Notes under the pieces: generated by a model
What the model was told of the DNA's origin: nothing
Database searches by the model: none
Seen by the model: the letters and a program-made list of their open reading frames with translations, nothing else
Position numbers and translations under genes: made by a program
NCBI RefSeq assembly: GCF_014897705.1
Contig: NZ_JABUXV010000004.1
Span: 62,001 to 126,000, forward strand
Length of the DNA: 64,000 nucleotides
Direction: 5' to 3'
From: Brachybacterium sp. FME24
GTDB taxonomy: Bacteria; Actinomycetota; Actinomycetes; Actinomycetales; Dermabacteraceae
Shown: piece after piece, positions 35,643-43,893 of the stretch
How the letters are laid out: each line of letters opens with the position of its first letter
Position numbering within the stretch: position 1 is the first letter of the stretch

Positions 35643-36659
35643 ATGGACGTCACCCCGGTCACGAAACCGGCCCCCCACCAGACAGCACGAGGGGTCGGTG
35701 ACTGCGAGGTGCCGCCGCTGGTCGCGATCGTCGGGGCCACCGCGACCGGCAAGTCCGACCTGGCGATCGCGCTGGCACGTCGGCTGAACGGGGACGTGGT
35801 CAATGCCGACGCCCTGCAGCTGTACCGCGGGATGGACATCGGGACGGCGAAAGTCACGGCACTCGAGCGAGGCTCCGTGCCGCACCATCTGCTCGACGTG
35901 CTCGAGGTCACGCAGGAGGCGAGCGTCTCCGCGTATCAGCAGGCCGCCCGCGCGGCGATCGCGGGCATCCGGTCCCGCGGCAGGATTCCGATCCTCGTCG
36001 GAGGGTCCGGCCTGTACGTGCGCGCCGTGCTCGACGACATCGAATTCCCTCCCACCGACGCCGCCACGCGTGCTCGCTTCGAGGCGCGCGCCGCCCACGA
36101 AGGTGCCGGTGTGCTGCACGCCGAGCTCGCCCTCTCGGACCCCGACGCCGCAGAGATGATCGGGCCCCGCGACACCCGTCGCATCGTCCGTGCGCTCGAG
36201 GTCGGTGCCCTCACCGGACGACCCTTCACCGCCTTCCTCCCGCGACCGGTGTACGCCGATGCCCGCACTGTCCAGATCGGCCTGCGGCTGGAACGAGCCG
36301 ACCTGCACGATCGCGTTGCACGCCGCGTGCACCGGATGGTCGAGCTCGGCCTGCTCGAGGAGATCCGCACCCTGCGGGATCAGGGCCTGGACCGCGGACT
36401 CACCGCTCGCCGCGCCATCGGGTACGAGCAGGGTCTCGAAGTTCTCGAGGGCACCATGAGCTGCCAGGACGCCATCGAGGCGACGGTCGTCGGCACCCGG
36501 CGCCTGGTGCGCAAGCAGGACACCTGGTTCCGGCGCGACGCGCGGGTGGCGTGGATCGATGCCGCCGCGGGCGACCCGGATGGCCCGAGCAGCGCGCTGG
36601 ACCGCGCGCTGGCCGCGATCCAGGAGGGCCTCGCAGCGTCTGACCCGGAAGCGTCATAG
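35643..36659 (+). CDS. miaA: tRNA dimethylallyltransferase
   Basis: Adds the isopentenyl group to A37 of tRNAs reading UNN codons, making the substrate of MiaB. From the ATG at 35643 it has 338 residues. The P-loop is IVGATATGKSDLAIALARRL, followed by VVNADALQLYRGMDIGTAK, the VPHHLLDVLE segment, ILVGGSGLYVRAVLDD and ARRAIGYEQGLEVLEG. The N-terminal ~20 residues are extra. Its TAG stop doubles as the beginning of the dapF -10 box. Confidence 0.95.
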   Translation: MDVTPVTKPAPHQTARGVGDCEVPPLVAIVGATATGKSDLAIALARRLNGDVVNADALQLYRGMDIGTAKVTALERGSVPHHLLDVLEVTQEASVSAYQQAARAAIAGIRSRGRIPILVGGSGLYVRAVLDDIEFPPTDAATRARFEARAAHEGAGVLHAELALSDPDAAEMIGPRDTRRIVRALEVGALTGRPFTAFLPRPVYADARTVQIGLRLERADLHDRVARRVHRMVELGLLEEIRTLRDQGLDRGLTARRAIGYEQGLEVLEGTMSCQDAIEATVVGTRRLVRKQDTWFRRDARVAWIDAAAGDPDGPSSALDRALAAIQEGLAASDPEAS

Positions 36660-36662
36660 GCT
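36657..36662 (+). promoter_or_regulatory. -10 element (TAGGCT) for leaderless dapF, overlapping the miaA stop
   Basis: The TAG stop codon of miaA is the first half of TAGGCT, which ends six bases before the dapF ATG. No Shine-Dalgarno lies in the gap. Confidence 0.55.
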
Positions 36663-36668
36663 CACCCC

Positions 36669-37517
36669 ATGACCGACAGCATCCGCTTCACCAAGGGCCA
36701 CGGCACCGAGAACGACTTCGTCCTCCTGGACGATCCCGAGGGCGCCCTGGACCTGGACCCGGCCACCGTCACCGCACTCGCCGATCGCCGTGCCGGCATC
36801 GGCGGCGACGGCGTGATCCGCGCCGTCCGTACGAGACGTGCCGGGATCGACGCCCCCGCGGACGCGCCCGAATGGTTCATGGACTATCGCAACGCCGACG
36901 GCTCCGCCGCAGAGATGTGCGGCAACGGGGTGCGGGTGCTCGCCGCCCACCTGCAGCGCGCCGGCCACGTGAGCGAGGACCACTTCGAGGTCTGGACCCG
37001 CGCCGGGACACGCTCGGTCGAGATCCTGCAGCGGCCCACCACCGAGAACGGTCCCTGGTCGGTACGCGTGGGGATGGGAGACAGCCGCAGCACTCTCGAG
37101 GCACGGACCGTCGTGGTCGCGGGCCGGACGCTGGTCGGGACCGACGTCGACATGGGCAACCCGCACACCGTCGCCTTCCTGCCGTCCGAGCTCGATCTGG
37201 GCTCGCTGGACCTCACCTATCGGCCTGCCCTGGACCCCGAGCCCGCCGGCGGTGCGAACATCGAACTGGTCGCCGCACGCGGTGAGCGGCACGTGGCGAT
37301 GCGCGTCGTCGAACGCGGGGTGGGCGAGACCCGCTCCTGCGGGACCGGAGTCGCAGCGGTCGCCGTCGCCGCGGCGCTGCGCGCAGGCGACGAGACCCGC
37401 CTCCCGTGGAGGGTCGACGTGCCGGGCGGCACCTTGCAGGTCGGGTGGACGGAGACCGGCGAGGTCACCCTCACCGGACCGGCCGAGCTCGTCGCGGACG
37501 GCACCACCCTGGCCTGA
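36669..37517 (+). CDS. dapF: Diaminopimelate epimerase
   Basis: Converts LL- to meso-diaminopimelate, the form used by MurE. The 282 residues contain both catalytic cysteines in their usual motifs, AAEMCGNGVRV and TRSCGTGVAAVA, together with FTKGHGTENDFVLLDDP at the N-terminus, RRAGIGGDGVI and VDMGNPHTVAFL. The start is at the end of a TAGGCT -10, consistent with a leaderless message. It closes the diaminopimelate pathway represented by dapA and dapB in this window. Confidence 0.97.
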   Translation: MTDSIRFTKGHGTENDFVLLDDPEGALDLDPATVTALADRRAGIGGDGVIRAVRTRRAGIDAPADAPEWFMDYRNADGSAAEMCGNGVRVLAAHLQRAGHVSEDHFEVWTRAGTRSVEILQRPTTENGPWSVRVGMGDSRSTLEARTVVVAGRTLVGTDVDMGNPHTVAFLPSELDLGSLDLTYRPALDPEPAGGANIELVAARGERHVAMRVVERGVGETRSCGTGVAAVAVAAALRAGDETRLPWRVDVPGGTLQVGWTETGEVTLTGPAELVADGTTLA

Positions 37518-37563
37518 CGCCGACGGCGCTGCGGTCCCCAGGAACCGACACCAGCCGGGGGCC

Positions 37564-38178
37564 TCAGCGGGAGGGTCCGACCTCCAGCACGCGGAAGCCC
37601 TTGGCACTGGCGACCTTCGCAACCTCACGCTCGGGCAGCTGGTCGTCGAGCCAGCGGCCCAGCGGGTCGGCCCCCAGATTCTTCCCGACGACCAGTGCTG
37701 CAGTGCCCTGCGGGGCCAGGCGCGCCATCCATTCCAGCAGCAGCTCGTGCAGCGCCGGCTTGCCGATCCGGATCGGCGGGTTCGACCAGATCGCGTCGAG
37801 GGCCAAGCCATCTGGTACGTCGTCGGGGGCGATGACGCGGACATTGGTGAGCCCCGCCCGCTGCGCATTCTCGGCCGTGAGCTCGCGCGCCCGCTCGCTG
37901 ACGTCGACCGCCCACACCTCTGCCTCGGGATAGGTGAGTGCGGCGGTCAGGGCGATGGGCCCCCATCCGCAGCCCAGATCCAGGATCCGCGCGCGGGATG
38001 ACGGCTGCGTGATCTCGTCGAGGCGTTTCAGCAGCACGGCGGTGGCCTTGTCCAGTGCGTGTCCGCTGAACACGGAGGCGCTGGAGACCAGATCGAGGTC
38101 GCGACCCGCCAGGCTCACCCGGAGGGGGAAGCGCCGGTCGTCGGTCTTGGGGGAGGGGGTGAAGTAGTGCTCGTCCAC
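37564..38178 (-). CDS. RsmC-like class I SAM methyltransferase
   Basis: A 204-residue methyltransferase of the MTS/RsmC type, which methylate guanine N2 in rRNA. The SAM motif is ARILDLGCGWGPIALTAALTYPEAEVWAVDVSERA in outline, and the NPPxR catalytic loop is present as IWSNPPIRIGK. The N-terminal YFTPSPKTDDRRFPLRVSLAGRDLDLVSSASVFSG part is typical. The specific target base cannot be told. The GTG start is six bases after a TATCCT -10. Divergent from hflX. Confidence 0.9.
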   Translation of the reverse strand: MDEHYFTPSPKTDDRRFPLRVSLAGRDLDLVSSASVFSGHALDKATAVLLKRLDEITQPSSRARILDLGCGWGPIALTAALTYPEAEVWAVDVSERARELTAENAQRAGLTNVRVIAPDDVPDGLALDAIWSNPPIRIGKPALHELLLEWMARLAPQGTAALVVGKNLGADPLGRWLDDQLPEREVAKVASAKGFRVLEVGPSR

Positions 38179-38184
38179 CCCAGC

Positions 38185-38190
38185 AGGATA
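38185..38190 (-). promoter_or_regulatory. -10 element (TATCCT) for leaderless RsmC-like gene
   Basis: On the minus strand TATCCT ends six bases before the GTG start; no Shine-Dalgarno. Confidence 0.6.
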
Positions 38191-38319
38191 CTGACCCCGC
38201 GCAGCGTGCGGTGCACGTCATGGCCGCAGATGCGCCCTGCGCAAAATTCCTCGACCGGGACGCGCCGACGTGGGACTCTGTGAGTACCGCAAGTCCCCGA
38301 CGCAAGGAGTACCCCGACC

Positions 38320-39936
38320 GTGCCCATCGCTTTCCATCCCGAGCCCGACTCCGACACCGACGTCGACGGGACCACCACGGGAGGAACCGGGGCCGCGGCG
38401 CCCACCGACAATGCAGACGGCGCCCCGGCCTCGCCGACGTCTTCGTCGCCCGCCCCCTCCGCCTCGTCGACCCCGGACCCGGCTCCCACCGCACGAAGTC
38501 GGGACGCGCTGACCGAGCGGATCCTCTCGCGCGGTGATGCGTCGGTCTCGCAGGTCACCTACGATTCCGGGGCCGATGGCGAGCAGTACGACCTCGCCGA
38601 CCGTCAGGCGCTGCGCCGCGTGGCCGGGCTCTCCACCGAGCTCGAGGACGTCTCCGAGGTCGAGTACCGCCAGCTCCGCCTGGAACGTGTGGTCCTCGCC
38701 GGTCTGTACACCTCCGGCGATACCGCGCAGGCCGAGACCAGCCTGCTCGAGCTCGCGGCGCTCGCCGAGACCGCAGGCTCCGAGGTGCTGGACGGCGTCC
38801 TCCAGCGCCGTGCGCATCCCGACCCGGCCACGTTCCTGGGCAAGGGCAAGGCCGCCGAGCTCGCAGAGGTCGTCACCGAGCACGGCGCGGACACCGTGAT
38901 CGTCGATGGTGAGCTCGGTCCCGGCCAGCGCCGCGCCCTCGAGGACATCGTCAAGGTCAAGGTCGTCGACCGTACTGCGCTGATCCTGGACATCTTCGCC
39001 CAGCACGCCAAGTCCCGTGAGGGCAAGGCGCAGGTGGAGCTCGCCCAGCTCGAGTACCTGATGCCGCGACTGCGCGGCTGGGGCGAGTCGATGTCCCGGC
39101 AGGCCGGCGGTCAGGTGGGCGGCGCCGGTGCGGGCATGGGCTCGCGTGGGCCCGGTGAGACCAAGATCGAGCTGGACCGTCGGCGCATCCGCGACCGCAT
39201 GGCCAAGCTGCGCCGCGAGATCAAGGCCATGACGCCGGGCCGGGACGCCCAGCGAGCGGACCGCAAGCGCAATCGGGTGCCCTCGGTCGCGATCGCCGGG
39301 TACACCAATGCCGGCAAGTCCTCCTTGCTGAACCGACTCACCGGCGCCGGGGTGCTGGTCGAGAACGCGCTGTTCGCGACACTGGACCCGACCGTGCGGC
39401 GCTCGACCACTCCGGACGGCCGCGAGTTCACCTTCGCGGACACCGTCGGCTTCGTGAGGCACCTGCCCACCCAGCTGGTGGAGGCCTTCCGCTCCACCCT
39501 CGAGGAGGTCGGGGACTCCGATCTGCTGCTGCACGTGGTCGATGCCTCGCATCCGGATCCCGAGGGGCAGATCACGGCAGTGCGCACTGTGCTCGGGGAG
39601 ATCGAGGGCTTCGACGTCCCCGAGGTCGTCGTGCTGAACAAGGCGGACCTCGCCGAACCGGAGACCATCGCGCGCCTGCGCAGTCAGGTCGGGGACTCGA
39701 TCGTGGTCTCCGCCCGCACCGGGATGGGCATCGAGGAGCTTCGCGATCTGATCTCGGAGCATCTGCCGCGCCCCGCGGTCGAAGTCGACGTGGTGGTCCC
39801 CTACTCGCGCGGCGATCTGATCTCCCGGGTGCACACCACCGGAGAGGTGATCTCCGAGGAGCACCTCATGGAGGGCACACAGCTGCGAGCACGCGTGGAT
39901 GAGGCGCTCGCCGCAGAGCTCCACGGCGCGGCCTGA
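38320..39936 (+). CDS. hflX: GTPase HflX
   Basis: Ribosome-associated GTPase that splits stalled or idle 70S ribosomes. The 538 residues begin with a ~75-residue Pro/Ser/Thr/Asp-rich extension. The HflX N-domain follows (VVLAGLYTSGDTAQAETSLLELAALAETAG, GKGKAAEL), then the helical GGxGxxGxGE element (GGAGAGMGSRGPGETKIELDRRR) and the G domain with IAGYTNAGKSSLLN (G1), DTVGF (G3) and NKAD (G4). The GTG start has AAGGAG ten bases upstream. It lies after dapF in the usual actinobacterial order, with the methyltransferase inserted. Confidence 0.96.
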   Translation: MPIAFHPEPDSDTDVDGTTTGGTGAAAPTDNADGAPASPTSSSPAPSASSTPDPAPTARSRDALTERILSRGDASVSQVTYDSGADGEQYDLADRQALRRVAGLSTELEDVSEVEYRQLRLERVVLAGLYTSGDTAQAETSLLELAALAETAGSEVLDGVLQRRAHPDPATFLGKGKAAELAEVVTEHGADTVIVDGELGPGQRRALEDIVKVKVVDRTALILDIFAQHAKSREGKAQVELAQLEYLMPRLRGWGESMSRQAGGQVGGAGAGMGSRGPGETKIELDRRRIRDRMAKLRREIKAMTPGRDAQRADRKRNRVPSVAIAGYTNAGKSSLLNRLTGAGVLVENALFATLDPTVRRSTTPDGREFTFADTVGFVRHLPTQLVEAFRSTLEEVGDSDLLLHVVDASHPDPEGQITAVRTVLGEIEGFDVPEVVVLNKADLAEPETIARLRSQVGDSIVVSARTGMGIEELRDLISEHLPRPAVEVDVVVPYSRGDLISRVHTTGEVISEEHLMEGTQLRARVDEALAAELHGAA

Positions 39937-39959
39937 GCGGTCGGCGGATCCGGCGCGGA

Positions 39960-39965
39960 TACGCT
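39960..39965 (+). promoter_or_regulatory. -10 element (TACGCT) for leaderless DinG-like gene
   Basis: TACGCT ends six bases before the ATG; no Shine-Dalgarno. Confidence 0.6.
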
Positions 39966-39971
39966 GATCCG

Positions 39972-42002
39972 ATGACCACCGCCACCGATCACGAGGCCGC
40001 CCCGGGGGCCGCCGACATCCAACTGTCGACCCTCATGGACGCAGCGGTCTCGGCGATCGGGGGCGCCCCGCGACCGGGTCAGCAGGCGATGGCGGATGCC
40101 GTCGATACGGCCATGTCCGGAGGGCGTCACCTGCTGGTGCAAGCAGGAACCGGCACCGGGAAGTCCCTGGCCTACCTGGTGCCGGCCCTGCGTCATGCCC
40201 TGGTCAGCGGGCGCCCGGTGGTCATCTCCACCGCCACGATCGCGCTGCAGACACAGATCGTGCGCAAGGATCTGCCGCGCCTGGTGGAGGCCATCGCGCC
40301 CCATCTGCCGCGCACCCCCACCTTCGCGCTGCTCAAGGGCCGCGCGAACTACCTGTGCCGTCACAAGCTCGATGGCGGCTACCCGGTGGAGGTCGACCCC
40401 GGAGCGCTGTTCGCCGAGGCCTCCGCCGATCCTGCCCGCGGGGGCAGCGAACGGTTGGGCGACCAGGTGAGGCGCCTGCGGGAGTGGTCGGAGGAGACCG
40501 ACAGCGGGGACCGCGATTCCCTGGAGGACGCCGTCTCCGACCGTGCCTGGAGGCAGGTCTCCGTCACCGGGTCCCAGTGCCTCGGCGGTACCTGCCCGAT
40601 GGTGGAATCCTGCTTCGCCGAACGCAGCCGGGAGCTCGCCCGGGAGGTCGACATCGTCGTCACCAACCATGCCTTGCTCGCGATCGACGCCTTCGACAGC
40701 CACGGCATCATCCCCGAGCACGATGTCGTGGTCTTCGACGAGGCGCACGATCTCTCCGGCCGTGTCACCAGCGCCATCACGGAGGTGCTGAACCCCGGCA
40801 TGCTCCGGGGGACCGTGCGCGACCTGCGCGGGCTCGGCGTCGCGGGGACCGCATTGGACGACGCTTCCGAGGAGCTGCGGGAATCCCTCGAGCTCGCGAC
40901 CGACGGGCGGGTGATCGGGTCCCTGCCCGAACGCCTCGCCGATGCCGTCCAGCATCTGCGCATCGAGGCGCGCACCGCCCATTCCGATGCCAAGGACGCC
41001 GGCGATGATTCGACCGCGGGAACGGCCGGGACCCGCAAGACGGTCCGCGCCAATCTGCAGGAGATCATCGACGTCTGCGAGCGGCTCACCTCGCCGGCCG
41101 ATGACGACGTCGTCTCCGTCTCGCACTCGCCGGTCACCGGTCGCTCGAGCATCCAGGTGGCCCCCCTGAGCGTCGCCGGCGCCATGCGTGGTGCGATCCT
41201 CGAGCACCGCACCGCTGTCCTCACCTCCGCGACCTTGGCCCTCGGGGGCCGCTTCGAGCCCGCCGCCGGAGAAGTAGGGCTGGCGCGAGCCGACCGCACG
41301 GACCCCGACGTGATCCCGTCGGCGAAGAATCCCAGCGCCTGGGCCGGCCTCGATGTGGGCAGCCCCTTCGCGTACCGCAGTCAGGGGATCCTCTACACGG
41401 CGCGCCACCTCCCACAGCCTGGGCGAGAGGGCCCCTCGCCGGCGATGCTCGACCATCTCACCGATCTGGTGGAGGCATCCGGTGGGGGAGCGCTGTGCCT
41501 GTTCTCCTCACGCCGCGGCGCCGAGCTCGCTGCGGAGCACGTACGGGCCCGCCTGGATCTCACGATCGAGGTGCAGGGCGAGGACTCGATGGCGAACCTG
41601 GTGCGGAAGTTTCGGGACGATGAGAACGCCTCGTTGTTCGGGACCCTCACCCTGTGGCAGGGCGTGGACGTCTCTGGTCGCTCATTGCGGCTGGTCACCA
41701 TCGACCGGATCCCGTTCCCGCGGCCCGATGACCCGCTGACGTCCGCCCGTCAGGAGCGGATCGGCCAGCATGGGGGCAATGGCTTCATGGCGGTCTCGGC
41801 CCAGCATGCAGCTCTGCTGCTCGCACAGGGGTCGGGACGTCTGATCCGATCCCATGAGGATCGTGGGATGGTCGCCGTGCTGGACCCGCGATTGGCGACG
41901 GCGCGGTACGGGGGCTACCTCCGCGAGTCGATGCCGCCGCTCTGGCCGACCTCGGACCCCGAGGTCGCACTCGGCGCGCTGCGCCGCCTCTCGGCGAACT
42001 GA
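39972..42002 (+). CDS. DinG/Rad3-type ATP-dependent DNA helicase
   Basis: Superfamily 2 5'-to-3' helicase of the XPD/DinG group, probably acting in DNA repair. Of 676 residues, the Walker A is VQAGTGTGKSLAYLVPAL, the DEAH box is VVFDEAHDLSG, and four cysteines positioned for an iron-sulfur cluster are visible (NYLCRHK, then SQCLGGTCPMVESCF). The helicase C-domain has GSGRLIRSHEDRGMVAVLDPRL. It converges on lexA with one base between the stops. No SOS box is seen at its own start. Confidence 0.94.
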   Translation: MTTATDHEAAPGAADIQLSTLMDAAVSAIGGAPRPGQQAMADAVDTAMSGGRHLLVQAGTGTGKSLAYLVPALRHALVSGRPVVISTATIALQTQIVRKDLPRLVEAIAPHLPRTPTFALLKGRANYLCRHKLDGGYPVEVDPGALFAEASADPARGGSERLGDQVRRLREWSEETDSGDRDSLEDAVSDRAWRQVSVTGSQCLGGTCPMVESCFAERSRELAREVDIVVTNHALLAIDAFDSHGIIPEHDVVVFDEAHDLSGRVTSAITEVLNPGMLRGTVRDLRGLGVAGTALDDASEELRESLELATDGRVIGSLPERLADAVQHLRIEARTAHSDAKDAGDDSTAGTAGTRKTVRANLQEIIDVCERLTSPADDDVVSVSHSPVTGRSSIQVAPLSVAGAMRGAILEHRTAVLTSATLALGGRFEPAAGEVGLARADRTDPDVIPSAKNPSAWAGLDVGSPFAYRSQGILYTARHLPQPGREGPSPAMLDHLTDLVEASGGGALCLFSSRRGAELAAEHVRARLDLTIEVQGEDSMANLVRKFRDDENASLFGTLTLWQGVDVSGRSLRLVTIDRIPFPRPDDPLTSARQERIGQHGGNGFMAVSAQHAALLLAQGSGRLIRSHEDRGMVAVLDPRLATARYGGYLRESMPPLWPTSDPEVALGALRRLSAN

Positions 42003-42003
42003 C

Positions 42004-42699
42004 TCAGACCGCGCGCAGCACGGCAACGACCTTGCCGAGGATCTCCGCATGGTCGCCGAGGATCGGGGCGAAGGCCGGGTTGTGCGGCATCAGCCAGACG
42101 TGGTCGTCGCGCTGCACGAACGTCTTCACGGTGGCTTCGCCATCGATCATCGCCGCGACGATCTCGCCCTTCTGCGCCTCCGGCTGACTGCGTACGACGA
42201 CCCAGTCGCCATCGCAGATGGCGGCGTCGATCATCGAGTCGCCGACCACCTGGAGCAGGAACAGGTCGCCGTCGCCGACCAGGCGCGAGGGCAGGGTGAA
42301 GACATCCTCGATCTGCTCCTCGGCCGTGATCGGCACGCCCGCGGCGATCCGACCCAGGAGAGGCACCGTGACGGAGTTCGGGGCGATCTCCGGCACCGGC
42401 AGGGGCTCGGGGGCGCCGTCGTCCCCGGGCATCATGACCTCCATGGCGCGCGGGCGCTTCGGGTCCCTGCGAAGGAAGCCCTTGCGCTCGAGCGCCTGGA
42501 GCTGATGGGACACCGAGGAGGAGGAGGTCAGACCGACCGCATCACCGATCTCCCGCATGGTGGGCGGGTACCCGTGCGCGGAGATCGCGGAGTTGATGGT
42601 CTCCAGCACCAGGCGCTGCCGCCGGCTGAGCCCGGAGGTGGCGGTATCGGCCGGTGCGTCGTCGCGGACCCGGATCGGCTTGGGGGTGCTCGGCATCAT
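42004..42699 (-). CDS. lexA: SOS repressor LexA
   Basis: Represses DNA-damage genes and self-cleaves with activated RecA. From the ATG at 42699 (AGGAGG eight bases upstream) it has 231 residues. The winged helix-turn-helix is [41 protein letters not shown] in outline. The cleavage site is Ala120-Gly121 (GRIAAGVPI); the catalytic dyad is Ser155 ([11 protein letters not shown]) and Lys192 (GEATVKTF), 37 residues apart as in the family. The gene is divergent from the LysM protein, with two SOS boxes between them, so it is autoregulated. Confidence 0.98.
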   Translation of the reverse strand: MMPSTPKPIRVRDDAPADTATSGLSRRQRLVLETINSAISAHGYPPTMREIGDAVGLTSSSSVSHQLQALERKGFLRRDPKRPRAMEVMMPGDDGAPEPLPVPEIAPNSVTVPLLGRIAAGVPITAEEQIEDVFTLPSRLVGDGDLFLLQVVGDSMIDAAICDGDWVVVRSQPEAQKGEIVAAMIDGEATVKTFVQRDDHVWLMPHNPAFAPILGDHAEILGKVVAVLRAV

Positions 42700-42782
42700 C
42701 GTGCGGGCCTCCTGGCTTCGTCTGTCGGACCCTCGCGGTTCCGTTGTCCTGTCACCCAGCGTAGGGCGGCACGCACCGGATA

Positions 42783-42798
42783 CCAAACATGTGTTCGA
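42783..42798. promoter_or_regulatory. SOS box 1 in the lexA/LysM gap
   Basis: CCAAAC-ATGT-GTTCGA matches TCGAAC-N4-GTTCGA with two mismatches in the left half. It lies ~84 bases ahead of lexA and probably controls lexA autoregulation. Confidence 0.8.
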
Positions 42799-42806
42799 GA
42801 TTCCTC

Positions 42807-42836
42807 TTGCGTGTCGCGCGACTTGGGGGCTACAGT
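42807..42836 (+). promoter_or_regulatory. Promoter of the SOS-induced LysM gene
   Basis: TTGCGT (-35) and TACAGT (-10) are separated by 18 bases. The promoter lies between the two SOS boxes and ends ~33 bases before the ATG. Confidence 0.6.
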
Positions 42837-42851
42837 CGCACAGACATTCGA

Positions 42852-42867
42852 TCGAACAGGAGTTCGG
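42852..42867 (+). promoter_or_regulatory. SOS box 2 overlapping the LysM ribosome-binding site
   Basis: TCGAAC-AGGA-GTTCGG matches the LexA consensus with one mismatch. Its four-base spacer is the AGGA of the Shine-Dalgarno sequence, so operator and ribosome-binding site coincide. Confidence 0.8.
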
Positions 42868-42869
42868 AC

Positions 42870-43265
42870 ATGCGTACGGATACGGCTACGGTTCTTCCCT
42901 TCCCGCAGCACCGCGACGAGCGGGGCGAGCGTGCGGGTAGAGCAGGTGTTCGACTCGAGGCCACCCGGCGCGGGCGCTTCCTGGCGACTCTGGTCGCCTT
43001 CGTGCTCGGCCTGCTGGTGGCCGCGACGGCGCTGCTGATGTTCGATGTGCCCTCTGCGCTCGCGGGCTCCGACGAGACGGATGCGGTGACCGTCACGGTC
43101 GAGGCCGGCGACACCCTGTGGGGCTATGCCGAGCAGTACGCCCCCGAGGGCATGAGCGAGCAGGACTTCGTCACCGAGGTGCGCAGCGTCAACCATCTGC
43201 CCACCGGCCGGGTCACCGCTGGTCAGCAGATCGAGCTTCCGGCGGAGTGGGCCGCGACGCGCTGA
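42870..43265 (+). CDS. SOS-induced LysM membrane protein (YneA/DivS/ChiZ-like)
   Basis: Predicted cell-division inhibitor of the SOS response. From the ATG at 42870 it has 131 residues: a basic cytoplasmic head, one membrane helix (~35–58, [22 protein letters not shown]) and an extracytoplasmic LysM-like domain ([34 protein letters not shown], then [12 protein letters not shown]). The same divergent partner of lexA, followed by nrdR, is known as YneA in Bacillus, DivS in Corynebacterium and ChiZ in mycobacteria; the role here is inferred from that context and the SOS boxes. Confidence 0.88.
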   Translation: MRTDTATVLPFPQHRDERGERAGRAGVRLEATRRGRFLATLVAFVLGLLVAATALLMFDVPSALAGSDETDAVTVTVEAGDTLWGYAEQYAPEGMSEQDFVTEVRSVNHLPTGRVTAGQQIELPAEWAATR

Positions 43266-43282
43266 TTGCCGGGGCTTGCCGG

Positions 43283-43288
43283 TATCCT
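43283..43288 (+). promoter_or_regulatory. -10 element (TATCCT) for leaderless nrdR mRNA
   Basis: TATCCT ends six bases before the nrdR ATG; no Shine-Dalgarno. Confidence 0.6.
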
Positions 43289-43294
43289 GGGTGG

Positions 43295-43753
43295 ATGCAC
43301 TGTCCGTTCTGCCGCCATCCCGACTCTCGAGTCGTGGATTCGCGCACGTCCGACGACGGCGCGACCATCCGGCGCCGACGCCAGTGCCCGAACTGCTCGA
43401 GGCGATTCTCCACCTCGGAGACCGCGTCGCTGTCCGTGCAGAAGCGCTCCGGGGTGAGTGAGCCGTTCAGTCGGGCCAAGGTGATCTCCGGTGTCCGCAA
43501 GGCCTGTCAGGGCAGGCCCGTCAGCGATGACCAGCTGGCGATGCTCGCTCAGCGGGTCGAGGAGGATATCCGCTCCAGCGGGCAGGCCGAGATCGAGGCG
43601 CACCAGGTGGGGCTGTCGATCCTGCACCCGCTCCAGGAGCTCGATCTCGTGGCCTATCTCCGCTTCGCGAGCGTCTATCAGGACTTCGACTCGCTCACGG
43701 ATTTCGAGACGGCGATCGCTCGTCTGCGCGCGGAGACCCCGACCACGGCCTGA
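43295..43753 (+). CDS. nrdR: Transcriptional repressor NrdR
   Basis: Nucleotide-sensing repressor of ribonucleotide reductase genes. From the ATG at 43295 it has 152 residues. The zinc ribbon is [17 protein letters not shown] with the second pair in [17 protein letters not shown], and the ATP-cone follows ([29 protein letters not shown] in outline, then [19 protein letters not shown]). No nrd structural gene is in the window. The upstream frame stays open but the start is fixed by the zinc ribbon and the -10 box. Confidence 0.97.
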   Translation: MHCPFCRHPDSRVVDSRTSDDGATIRRRRQCPNCSRRFSTSETASLSVQKRSGVSEPFSRAKVISGVRKACQGRPVSDDQLAMLAQRVEEDIRSSGQAEIEAHQVGLSILHPLQELDLVAYLRFASVYQDFDSLTDFETAIARLRAETPTTA

Positions 43754-43813
43754 GAATCGAGCCGAGTTCGGGAGATTCTGTGGACACGGTTCGGTGCGGC
43801 CGGTCACTGTGCT

Positions 43814-43887
43814 TAAGATGTCCCTCGTGCACTGACGAAGTGCACACCAGATCGGCGGTCGCGGAGGGGAAGCCGCGGCCGCCGATC
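43814..43887 (+). ncRNA. Candidate short transcript between nrdR and helD-like gene
   Basis: TAAGAT (-10, 43814–43819) with TTCGGT 18 bases upstream could start a ~65-base RNA. It would contain GTGCAC...GTGCAC and end in the 15-bp hairpin at 43850–43887. Speculative: the hairpin is explained equally well as a terminator for the convergent genes. Confidence 0.2.
43850..43887. terminator. Bidirectional terminator hairpin, nrdR / helD-like
   Basis: A 15-bp stem (GATCGGCGGTCGCGG / CCGCGGCCGCCGATC, one U·G pair) with an eight-base loop lies between convergent genes. Confidence 0.8.
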
Positions 43888-43893
43888 GCCGTC

